A stretch of 64,000 nt of DNA from Ascarosepion bandense (lineage: Eukaryota; Mollusca; Cephalopoda; Sepiida; Sepiidae), in NCBI GenBank assembly GCA_037127315.1, contig JBBBDQ010000230.1, forward strand, positions 775,001-839,000, in the 5' to 3' direction. The notes under the pieces were generated by a model. That model ran no database searches. It worked only from the letters and a program-made list of their open reading frames with translations, and was not told the origin of the DNA. Below, in pieces: positions 1 to 8,029 of the stretch (its first letter is position 1; each line of letters begins with the position of its first letter). The translations under genes and the position numbers were made by a program.

Positions 1-907
1 AAAGAGTGGTTAAATATAGGAAATGTCAGAAGGGGGTGATAGGTAGTTGGGAGGATGGGAAGAGTGTTTGAAAGAATGGAAGCGAGTTATTGTGTTATGA
101 GGTGTCTATTGACCTTACATTTAAACTCCTGGAGATTGTAGTTGTCGGGGAAGCAGTCAAGTGGAAGGGAATTCCACAGTCGGGAAGTACGAGAAAAGAA
201 ACCGTTGGAGTAGAAGTTGCGGTTGCATTTTATCGGTTTCTCTGTAAAACGGTGGGATCTAGTTGCTAATCTAGTATCTCGTGCAAATTCGAACCTAGGG
301 GTCACCAGTGATCTAAGTTCATCGGAGCAGAAGCTATGGAAGTATTTATAGAAGAGACACAGGGAAGTCACGTGGCGCCGGTGAGAGAGAGACTGCAGGC
401 GGTCTGCCAAATCAGTATCGATCACATTACAGACCCACCGCTCTAACCTTGTGGAGAAGCCCAAGGAGAATAGCAGGGGCACCCGACCAGATATGGCAAC
501 AGTATTCAATGCACGGGCGGATGGTAGATTTATAAATGTGCAGGATAGATTCAGACGGAGAAAAACCTCCGGGCCCTGCAAAGAGAACCGACTTTCATAG
601 CAGCGGATTGAGCAATGAATTCGATATAGTCATTCCACTTGAGGTCCGCTGAAAGGGACAGACTAAGGAGGCGCAGTGTTTTACTCTCAGGGAGGCAAGC
701 CTGGTCCGTGCTAATGGGAGGTAGGTGCGGTTGTCTATGATGGTTAATTGATAGTAGCTTCGTTTTAGAAGCATTAACATTTACGAGCCATTTCTTACCC
801 CAGTTCACTACGGATTGGAGGTCCTTTCCAAGCCCGGCTGCAAGGTTACCTTTGTCGCCCACCCCAGATTTTTGATGAAGGCGAGAGTAAACTGTGGTAT
901 CATTAGC

Positions 908-909
<2 letters not shown>
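1..909 (-). mobile_element. LINE (Jockey/CR1-type) 3' fragment, window-edge truncated
   Basis: Read on the minus strand this is the 3' third of the same LINE family as the intact copy at 10263-13353. It starts inside reverse-transcriptase motif C, where YADD has become YAND (about 893-908), and continues through the C-terminal domain (CLPESKTLRLL, SADLKWNDYIE, SHRRHVTSLCLFYKYFH, SRLWNSLP). The coding sequence is split between two frames, 551-862 and 87-581, so a frameshift lies near 551-581. The 5' side ends exactly where a (TA)n tract begins; the 3' UTR runs off the left edge. It is a dead, 5'-truncated insertion. Confidence 0.9.

Positions 910-945
<36 letters not shown>
909..945. repeat. 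(TA)n microsatellite at LINE truncation point
   Basis: Uninterrupted TA dinucleotides begin in the codons just upstream of the LINE YADD motif, so the tract marks the 5' break of the LINE fragment. Confidence 0.95.
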
Positions 946-947
<2 letters not shown>

Positions 948-1601
948 TTATTTTCTTCTCTTCAAAAAGACAGCCTGTCTTGGCCGTATGTAGGAAGATC
1001 AGTTCAACCAAGCATACCCGATCTATAACATCGAATAGCTCAATTGAATCTTGATTAATTATCTTTTCTGGAGGAAACTTATACAATGCACGCCCTAAAG
1101 GTAGTAGCAGTTTTTTTTTGTTTGGGGTGCTAGCCGAATACTGATCATATTCGGTTGGGTCGCGTATCCAAAAAGTCTGTTGTTTATTTAGACCCGAAAC
1201 TGTTAATGACATGGGAACAACAACACTGACGACGTACCTATATTCGGCACTTTTAGGTAGATTTTAATAATAATAATTTCGATAAATATAACGCGATGAT
1301 AAAGAAAGAAACTGACGTGAAATTACATGCATACCATTGTTTAAATGTCGGCCAGAAAAATAACCTCTAACCCGAAACATTTAATCAAATATTGTTATAT
1401 TGACCTAATAAAAGGAATGGTGGAAATTTGAGTAAAATATTGAGATAAATATTTCGGTAATTGTCAGAAACATACGCGTAAGAATCTTTCGTTTCAATGC
1501 TTACAGAATAAATAAATATGAATGTTGAGTTGATAATTACATTCAAATTAAACAATTTCTATTGCGGCCCAAAAACATAAATCATAAATATTGCTATATT
1601 C

Positions 1602-1608
<7 letters not shown>
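946..1608. other. Unassigned AT-rich interval
   Basis: AT-rich sequence with no recognisable protein, RNA or repeat. Open frames here are short and lack family motifs. Confidence 0.6.

Positions 1609-1666
<58 letters not shown>
1609..1666. repeat. (TA)n microsatellite
   Basis: About 58 bp of perfect TA repeat immediately 5' of the first hammerhead-bearing short element. Confidence 0.97.
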
Positions 1667-1669
<3 letters not shown>

Positions 1670-1945
1670 GTAGACTTTGATAAACAGTAGCTACTCTGGC
1701 ATGCACGCATCGCTCATTCAGTGAAATGAAATAGAGCGCGCTAGCTATTAGGCGCGTAAAATTATATGCGCTAAAATGTCTGTCTACTTCCACCGAACGC
1801 CCATAGCCATTTCGGTCGGGTTTCAATCCCGAGTAAGAAAACAATCGGAGTCTAACCGTACTGATGAGCTATGATACGGCGAAACAGATCTGTCTGCGGA
1901 TGACAATATTTATGCTCTCACACCTTGATTGAGCACTGTGGAAAA
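1667..1945 (+). mobile_element. tRNA-promoter short retroelement with hammerhead, tandem unit A
   Basis: First of two head-to-tail units beginning with ATAGTAGACTTT (1667 and 1946, offset 279 bp). Compared with unit B, about 32 bp containing the A-box-like segment is missing here; the B-box-like GGTTTCAATCCC remains (about 1820-1830). A hammerhead core follows at 1856-1899, then about 45 bp of unit-specific sequence. A short tRNA-derived promoter, a self-cleaving motif and a tandem arrangement resemble schistosome Sm-alpha-type elements and metazoan retrozymes. No ORF is present, so it would depend on another element's reverse transcriptase. Assignment to a named family was not possible. Confidence 0.8.
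1856..1899 (+). ncRNA. Hammerhead ribozyme, type I, copy A
   Basis: Stem I is CCGTA (1856-1860) with TGCGG (1895-1899). The conserved CTGATGA is 1861-1867. Stem II is 1868-1880 and has one A/C mismatch. GAAA is 1881-1884. Stem III is ACA/TGT (1884-1886, 1891-1893) with loop GATC. The predicted cleavage triplet GTC ends at 1894. All catalytic-core positions match the consensus; the stem II mismatch may lower activity. Confidence 0.82.
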
Positions 1946-2213
1946 ATAGTAGACTTTGAAAAACAGTAGCTACTCTGGCATGCACGCATCGCTCATTCAG
2001 TGAATTTGAAATGAATTAGAGCGGGCTAGCTATTGGGTGCGTATAATGATATGCGCTAAAATGTCTGCCTACTTCCACCGAACGCCCATAGCCCAGGGAT
2101 AGAGTCGCCTACTGACGCTATTTCGGTCGGGTTTCAATGCTGGGTAAGAAAGCAATCGGAGTCTAACCGTACTGATGAGCTGTGATACGGCGAAATAGAT
2201 CTGTCTGCGGATG

Positions 2214-2218
<5 letters not shown>
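1946..2218 (+). mobile_element. tRNA-promoter short retroelement with hammerhead, tandem unit B
   Basis: Second tandem unit. It has an A-box-like TAGCCCAGGGA (2089-2099) and a B-box-like GGTTTCAATGC (2130-2140), then a hammerhead at 2167-2210. The unit runs straight into a (TA)n(TG)n tract right after the ribozyme, so TA-rich sequence may be its 3' tail. Cleavage at the sites in units A and B would release a 311-nt RNA (1895-2205). That size fits metazoan retrozyme monomers, which is an inference. Confidence 0.82.
2167..2210 (+). ncRNA. Hammerhead ribozyme, type I, copy B
   Basis: Stem I CCGTA (2167-2171)/TGCGG (2206-2210); CTGATGA 2172-2178; stem II GCTGT/ACGGC (2179-2183, 2187-2191) with loop GAT; GAAA 2192-2195; stem III ATA/TGT with loop GATC; predicted GTC cleavage after 2205. 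The core is intact and stem II is better paired than in copy A. Confidence 0.87.

Positions 2219-2274
<56 letters not shown>
2217..2274. repeat. (TA)n(TG)n microsatellite
   Basis: TA tract passing into TG tract, joining hammerhead unit B to a Penelope-associated fragment. Confidence 0.97.
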
Positions 2275-2276
<2 letters not shown>

Positions 2277-2621
2277 CTTTAATTCAAAATGAAAAGAAGG
2301 TAGGTAAATCCCCAAAACCCGATCATAATTAATATTAATTACATTAATATTAAAACTGATCAAGGTGGAGGGTTCAATGCAATTCATATTCAAATTACAG
2401 GGCAAATAAAACAAATTCCGATGTTCAAATTCGTTAGATTTCTGTCTTTTTTCTTATTAATCCCACCCCTTTAATGTTCCATAATAAATATTTTTTTAAC
2501 TTCCGCCGGTATAATATCTTTCTTCATTTTGTAATAAAACTTTGTTGCTGATGATATGCGAAGTTTCTCTTATAGATTTTTCTTAGAAATGGGCATACAA
2601 CGAATTTGAACATCGGAATTT

Positions 2622-2626
<5 letters not shown>
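2275..2626. mobile_element. Penelope-associated fragment, halves in opposite orientation
   Basis: 2275-2440 matches 19435-19605 on the plus strand (shared features include the AATTAATATTAATT-type segment and CAAGGTGGAG versus AAAGGTGGAG). 2441-2626 matches 19605-19735 on the minus strand, including the ACCGGCGGAAGTT segment. GATGTTCAAAT therefore occurs near 2420 and inverted near 2605. The 19.4-20.9 kb copy leads into a Penelope-like coding region, so this is probably the rearranged upstream part of such an element. The inverted join shows a foldback-type rearrangement. Confidence 0.65.
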
Positions 2627-2657
<31 letters not shown>

Positions 2658-2698
2658 GTACAAACTAATGTAAGTAAAAACATACAGATACAAACACA
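2626..2698. repeat. (TA)n tract and AT-rich spacer
   Basis: TA repeat 2626-2654 followed by simple AT-rich sequence before the palindrome. Confidence 0.8.
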
Positions 2699-2729
2699 AT
2701 GTACTTATGACCAAAAACTAAGTAATTAA

Positions 2730-2769
<40 letters not shown>

Positions 2770-2801
2770 TTAATTAATTAGTTTTTGGTCATAAGTACAT
2801 T
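2699..2801. repeat. TA-centred palindrome (foldback)
   Basis: Left arm 2699-2735 and right arm 2765-2801 are reverse complements (AATGTACTTATGACC paired with GGTCATAAGTACATT) and a (TA)n tract forms the centre. The whole 103 bp is one palindrome. It could be a foldback/MITE or an expansion from TA slippage. Confidence 0.9.
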
Positions 2802-2952
2802 AGACCAGTACACAGATGTATTAAAAAGTGTTCAACACAATAAGTATGTAACATACATGAAAAACACTATATAAATATACATATACAATCTAAATACACA
2901 TACATAATATGAATACGTATGCAATATTAATGTAAAAAAATACAAACAGAAG

Positions 2953-2955
<3 letters not shown>

Positions 2956-3004
<49 letters not shown>
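2956..3004. repeat. (TA)n microsatellite
   Basis: About 49 bp of perfect TA repeat. Confidence 0.97.
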
Positions 3005-3007
<3 letters not shown>

Positions 3008-3109
3008 CTGAACGTTATCTTTAGTGTATACTCATATTTGAGTCGATGCTCGATTTATTTTAAACATTTCTGTTTGTGTTTACAGATCAGAATATTCGAA
3101 AAATAATAT

Positions 3110-3215
3110 TCAAAAAAATATCGCTCACTAGTAGGATTCCAACCTGCATCCTCTTTTCCAGAGAATCCTGTTTAATTCTGTGTGCTCTAAATTAAATCGC
3201 TCACGAATGACGTCT
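3110..3215 (-). repeat. tRNA-like SINE-type fragment
   Basis: On the minus strand, GCAGGTTGGAATCCT resembles a T-arm/B box, preceded by a possible anticodon-arm hairpin (CTCT/AGAG). The acceptor stem does not pair, so it is not a functional tRNA. A similar B-box-like motif lies near 46430 on the minus strand. Confidence 0.4.
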
Positions 3216-3380
3216 CCGATCGAACAATATAATGTTTAAAGCGATAAAAACAGCGTTTCATAAAAATATATATATTAATTACTTCTTTAGAAATGCATAT
3301 GCATATATATGTATATAGGTATGGATGCAAATAAGTATACTTATTTGTATGCACTCCGGAAAACACCGATATATAAATAT

Positions 3381-3620
3381 TTATCTGGTGCTAAGAGAAC
3401 AGTGCTAATAGAGCAGTTCTTACTATGGTATAACAGAGCTATTAAGTTTATGTTAATAAATATATATATTATCCTACGTTTAAGCACGACTCGGTGACTT
3501 GAAACACCGAGTCGTGCTTAAATGTAGGATAATATATATATTTATTAACATAAAATTAATAGCTCTGTTATACCATAGTAAGAACTGCTCTATTAGCACT
3601 GTTCTCTTAGCAACAGATAA
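3381..3620. repeat. Long near-perfect inverted repeat (116-bp arms)
   Basis: Left arm 3381-3496 and right arm 3505-3620 are reverse complements with only a few mismatches, separated by an 8-nt loop (ACTTGAAA). No transposase or obvious target duplication was identified. A transcript would form a long hairpin RNA. Confidence 0.93.
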
Positions 3621-3648
3621 AATATATGCATAAGGGTACTAATTTAAA

Positions 3649-3733
3649 AATACTAATTTAGTAAGGGTCGGTTCATAATATGCACCGGATGATTGTGTGC
3701 AATATTATGAACCGACCCTTATTAAATTAGTAT
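3649..3733. repeat. Inverted repeat (about 36-bp arms)
   Basis: Left arm 3649-3684 and right arm 3698-3733 pair, for example AAGGGTCGGTTCATAAT with ATTATGAACCGACCCTT. The loop is about 13 nt. It sits 30 bp from the longer foldback and abuts the LINE-derived short element. Confidence 0.9.
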
Positions 3734-3773
3734 TTTTTTTTGGTACTAAGGTTTTTTTTTTCGTTTTTTTTTA

Positions 3774-4240
3774 ATCGTATCACCCCGAGCAAGGCGGTAA
3801 CGCCACTGATGTGCAAGGGGCTACGTAATAGTGAAAAGATTGGAAAAGAGAAAGCCGGAAACCACATCCTGAACAGGGAACAAAGGATGAGCCTCTTAAC
3901 ATGTTCAATAGATGTGCGTGTAGTGTGAACCGGGCGATAGATAGATCTATCTACTCCAATTGAAAAAAAAAAGAAACCAAAGTGAGAAGATTGGAAAAGA
4001 GAAAGTCGGAAACCACATCCTAAACAGGGAACATGGGATGAGCCCCTTAACCTGTACAATAGACGTGGGTGGAGTGTGAACCGGGCGATGGTTTAGTCTA
4101 TCTACTCCAATTTAAAAAAAAGAAAAAGATAAAAAAAAGGAAAGTGAAAAGATTGGAAAAGAGAAAGCCGGAAACCACACCCTAAACAGGGAACAAGGGA
4201 TGAGCCTCTTAACCTGTTCAATGGGTGCTGATTTTTCATT
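3774..4240 (-). mobile_element. Short non-autonomous element made of LINE ends, trimeric head
   Basis: On the minus strand there are three monomers of about 130 bp (4228-4143, 4112-3983, 3962-3840). Each holds GGAGTAGATAG, CGCCCGGTTCACACT, GGTTAAGAGGCTCATCC and GTGGTTTCCGGCTTTCTC. Only the last monomer continues into the LINE 3' tail (TACGTAGCCC, GCCTTGCTCGGGGTGATACG) and then poly(A). The tail matches LINE 3' ends at 13270-13330, 39686-39745 and 50120-50170. The head matches the 5' end of the LINE copy at 43090-43205. It therefore carries both LINE termini and none of the coding region. The monomer repetition resembles promoter monomers in some LINE 5' UTRs. Confidence 0.8.
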
Positions 4241-4634
4241 TATTAAATGTATAATGTCTATTCAGAAACTTAAAAAGTATAACAGGAAATTAACTCATGG
4301 GCTTTAAAAGGAAATTATGTATTTTTAGGGGCCGATTTATTTATTGGAGATTAAATGGGGCGTTGCTCATATCTGTTAAAATTTGTGAAGAATAAAGGCA
4401 TAAATTATACTTTTTTCTTAATAAATTATAAGATTTTTTTCGCGAAAGGTTTCCCAGGTTATAGTTGTTTTTTTTTTTCCTAAAAATCAAAAGTATTTTG
4501 AGATAGCAGATCTATTCTTGTATTTAATATTATTAAAAGACGATTTATGATTATTGAATTGCAATTCGTTTTCAGTTGATCTAAAATAGAACTTAGTATC
4601 GCCATCGGAATGTGTACTAGCTTTTAAAATTATA
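4241..4634. other. Unassigned AT-rich interval
   Basis: No gene or repeat recognised. Confidence 0.5.
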
Positions 4635-4794
4635 CAGTATAACCCGGATATAAGATACCCAGATATAAGAGAGATTTTCTCTGGTCCCAAATTAGAGCCT
4701 TTAGTATTGTATATAAAATATACCAAACCCGGATATAAGAGAATAAGAGAATTTTATCCGGTCCCGACAACTGTCTTATATCAGTTTTACACTG
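4635..4794. mobile_element. pogo/Tigger-like MITE
   Basis: The 160-bp element begins CAGTATAACCCGGATATAAG and ends with the complement of CAGTGTAAAACTGATATAAG. It is flanked on both sides by TA (4633-4634, 4795-4796), the Tc1/mariner/pogo target duplication. The CGGATATAAGA motif is repeated inside near the ends. There is no coding capacity, so it would need a pogo-type transposase in trans. Confidence 0.75.
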
Positions 4795-4807
4795 TACATT
4801 CGCTTCT

Positions 4808-4831
4808 ATATATATATATATATATATATAA
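4808..4831. repeat. (TA)n microsatellite
   Basis: Perfect TA repeat just downstream of the MITE. Confidence 0.95.
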
Positions 4832-5820
4832 AGGAAAATTTTAAGGGTAAAGTACGGTAAAGTGGAAAATACGTTTTGTGTGAAGTGTTTCGTATGTTAT
4901 CAACTGAATTAAGCCAAAATAAAATTTGACATCGTTATCAGAATGTTATGGATGTGATGATTGTCACTGCCTGTTTGTGTTTTTGGGTTCTTTTACTTAA
5001 ACACCCCATACTTTCTAATTGTTTTTGTCGCTAAAAAATGAATAGACAAAAGGAAAAGTGTGACACGGAGACACTAGGAATATTTTAGGACTGGTCGTCA
5101 TTCACGAGACGGTGACGATCCTTTGCTGAGATTCTTCGGTTTGTATTTCCCGCAAGGAAATCCTCCTTTTTCTATCACATGCGCAGACGTTCTTTCCTGT
5201 TAGTGGCCTCCTTAAAGATTATTATTATGTATGTTATTATTTCATTTTATTTTGTGTTTTTATTTCATCTTATTTTCCGTTTTTAATTAAATCCCCACAA
5301 TGTATGCTAGTTCGGTAATTAATTAGAGTAACATTTTTAATCCAAATGGTATTCACACTCATTAAAGTTAGAAAATAATGCATTTGCCTTGACGCTTTCT
5401 AAAATATCTCATTCATAATTTATCTAAATTTATTGAAGTTTTACCTATATATTCCTTGTAACACTTATTACTGGTGATAGAGGAAATGTTTCTTCAAGAT
5501 TTAGGTTAAGATTTTGTTTCTTGCTGCGTCTTTTATTGTTTTAGAAGAAATTGTAAATCGTTTTATGCTAAGCTTAGATATAGTCTTTTCAATCGTAGTT
5601 GTAATAAAGATCAAGAATGGATCAATATAGATCAATATGTTGCGAACCATTTTGTTTCTCGTAAAATATGAAGTAATTTTTATTCGAAAAGCTTGAGAGT
5701 ATTTTCTTTAAATTAAGAATGTTTCGTCAGACAAAAATGAGAATTATATTCATTATTAAAATTTTTATAATTTCCATTTATTTCATGTTTATTGATTTTT
5801 ATTACAAATATATTCTTACG

Positions 5821-5822
<2 letters not shown>
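4832..5822. other. Unassigned interval
   Basis: AT-rich, with a slightly GC-richer patch at about 5060-5210. No ORF, RNA or repeat family was recognised. It may be single-copy DNA. Confidence 0.5.

Positions 5823-5868
<46 letters not shown>
5823..5868. repeat. (TA)n microsatellite
   Basis: Perfect TA repeat. Confidence 0.97.
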
Positions 5869-6086
5869 ATTTTTTAGAAATTCATTATTTAATCAACTCA
5901 ATTTCTTTTCTAACATTCGTTAAATTTTTTTCTCAAACAGACGACTTCTCCATTATTGGACCAGTAAGCTATGAATACTGATACAATGGTCAGATTTTGA
6001 ATTGTTTCTAACGATTGCTACCTTATAAATATAATAGTTGCATAGAACGTTGAGGAATAAATGTATATTTCATACATATACTCTTT

Positions 6087-6087
<1 letters not shown>

Positions 6088-6158
<71 letters not shown>
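6088..6158. repeat. (CA)n(TA)n compound microsatellite
   Basis: CA tract 6088-6112 passes into TA tract 6113-6158 and abuts the tail end of the LINE-derived short element, replacing its poly(A). Confidence 0.97.
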
Positions 6159-6162
<4 letters not shown>

Positions 6163-6455
6163 CGTATCACCCCGAGCAAGGCGGTAAGGCCACTGATGTT
6201 CAGGGGGCTACGTAATAGTGAAAAGATTGGGAGAGAGAAAGCCGGAAACCACATCCTAAACAAGGAACCAGGGATGAGCCTCTTAACCTGTTTAATAGAC
6301 GTGGGTGGAGTGTGAACAGGGCGATAGATAGATCTATCTACTCCAATTGAAAAAAAAAACAAAGTGAGACGATTTGAAAAGAGAAAGCCGGAAACCACAT
6401 CCTAAACAGGGAACAAGGGATGAGCCTCTTAACCTGTTTAATAGACATGGGTGAA
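6159..6455 (-). mobile_element. Short non-autonomous element made of LINE ends, dimeric head
   Basis: Same family as 3774-4240. On the minus strand, a partial upstream monomer (about 6455-6362) precedes a complete monomer plus LINE tail (about 6350-6161). The palindromic TAGATAGATCTATCTA is in the head. Only the terminal monomer has the LINE tail. The next sequence on the tail side is a (TA)n(CA)n tract, so the original poly(A) was lost or replaced. Confidence 0.8.
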
Positions 6456-6577
6456 GTATTAGAAAAAGTGCAAAAATCTTAAAATGTAGAGTTATTGTTA
6501 TTGATATTATTAATAACAGTTGATTTTTGTAAATATATTAAGACACACACATCACGGTATCTAAAGTCACAAGTTTA

Positions 6578-6623
6578 GTCGCCTGAAGAGAGGCAACTTT
6601 GGACTCGAAACACTTGTAGCGAC
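6578..6623 (+). ncRNA. Hammerhead ribozyme, minimal type I (Penelope style)
   Basis: Stem I GTCGC (6578-6582) pairs perfectly with GCGAC (6619-6623). The core CTGAAGA is 6583-6589 and fits CUGANGA. Stem II GAG/CTC encloses an 11-nt loop. GAAA is 6607-6610. Stem III ACA/TGT (6610-6612, 6615-6617) has a 2-nt loop, and the predicted cleavage triplet GTA ends at 6618. Very short stem III is characteristic of hammerheads known in Penelope-like elements. The flank through 6660 (CATTATAGACACTTAATATG) has a relative at 45725-45790. Confidence 0.65.
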
Positions 6624-6664
6624 ACAAATGCCATTATAGACACTTAATATGTTATACAAAAGGC

Positions 6665-6666
<2 letters not shown>

Positions 6667-6757
<91 letters not shown>
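6667..6757. repeat. (ATT)n/(AAT)n self-complementary triplet tract
   Basis: About 50 bp of ATT repeats are followed directly by about 40 bp of AAT repeats, so the halves are complementary and could extrude as a hairpin. Confidence 0.95.
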
Positions 6758-6759
<2 letters not shown>

Positions 6760-7920
6760 CTACGCTTTAAAGAACACGTTCACAACTTCATAAACTTTTT
6801 TCTTCTATACCAATTTCTCTCGGGGAAAAAACAATTTCTGTTTTTAATACATAAAAAAATATAAGTAGGAATATCTGCAAGAAGTTGGAAACAAAGATCT
6901 TATAATAAAAGACACTAATTTTTCAACGCCTTCTTAAAACAATAAAAAGTTCTATCGAAATGCTAATGGAAATTAAAGAACGGAGGACTCACTCCACAAG
7001 TTAAATGGAAGACCATCAAACAGAATAAAACTCCCAACAACTTCAGGGACAGACACAATCTATGTTTCGAGGAAAGAATGGCTATAATCAAATATAAAAA
7101 CCCTGATGAACCAAAGGAATGAACTAAATTTTAAATGTAGACATAGGTAAAAGATTACATAACAAGATCGAAATTTAAATTAGAATATTGATTTTGAAAA
7201 AAAATAGAATTTCCTGGTAAAACCTTTATACTCCTAAAATGTTATATTATTATTGTTGTCATGGGTACTTTCCAATCATTGTTTTTATTTATTATTATTA
7301 TTTTTATTTTTCCTTATAGTCTTTAGATAATAGTATTATTTTAATATAAAATTAATTAATTAGATTTTAAATTATTATCATTTTGTATTCATTTATCGTT
7401 ATATTTTATCTTTATTATTATTATTATTTTTATTATTATTATTTTTATTATTATTATTATTTGTATTATTCTTTATTTATTATTATTATTTATTTATTTA
7501 TTTGTTTAATTTTTTTGTGTTTTTATTACTATTATTTATTTAATGTTTTAAATAATTTCTTTATTAACATGTTACTATTACTACCAATATGTTTTAATAA
7601 TGTAATAGTATTATTATTAATACTATTCGAACTAGTAAAAAAAACTAACAATTCATTTTTCTAGCAGAAGTTCAACCCTAAATTTTTAATTTTTAATGTC
7701 ATGCATCTAAAAATTGACAACTAAATTTCCAAGTCAAGCTTCAGTGATGTCTTTAACTTAACGTCCTGTTTTTTTTAATCTAGGCCAAGGCCGTCGCGTG
7801 ACGCGAACATTTAACCTTCTTTCCCCTATTTTTCTTCGCTTTTTCTTTTCCTCTTTTTTAATTCTTTCTTTTTTTCACTTGACTTTTTCTGAATAATTTT
7901 TACCCATTCATTGTTGTAAT
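6758..7920. other. AT-rich interval with TTA-rich low-complexity block
   Basis: 6758-7240 has no recognisable feature. 7240-7660 is degenerate TTATTA repeat; open frames there are artefacts of low complexity (Ile/Tyr/Phe runs). 7660-7920 is pyrimidine-rich with nothing assigned. Confidence 0.6.
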
Positions 7921-7976
7921 AATTTGGTCTGATGATCGGTCTATTAGAGAGCCGCGAAATATGACAGTCATTAAAT
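7921..7976 (+). ncRNA. Hammerhead-like relic
   Basis: CTGATGA (7929-7935) and GAAA (7956-7959) flank a plausible stem II (CGG...CCG with a bulge). The sequences around the core could form a weak G-U-rich stem I with GTC at 7967-7969. Stem III pairs poorly. This may be a decayed ribozyme or a chance match. Confidence 0.25.
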
Positions 7977-8029
7977 AAATAAGGTGATTTCTTGCTATAA
8001 GGACTTCTAATAGAGATAGAAGCTTACTT

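Noticed and set aside
815..1054. Open frames through TA, CA, GA and TTA tracts (also near 1608-1844, 6061-6315, 7383-7664, 8442-8837, 45007-45375, 63049-63306)
   Set aside because: They consist of YIYI, VCVC, THTH or similar runs from microsatellites and have no independent coding support.
3110..3215. Functional tRNA gene
   Set aside because: B-box-like motif and a possible anticodon arm are present but the acceptor stem does not pair. The same holds for the tRNA-like blocks at 26.1, 28.3 and 46.4 kb.
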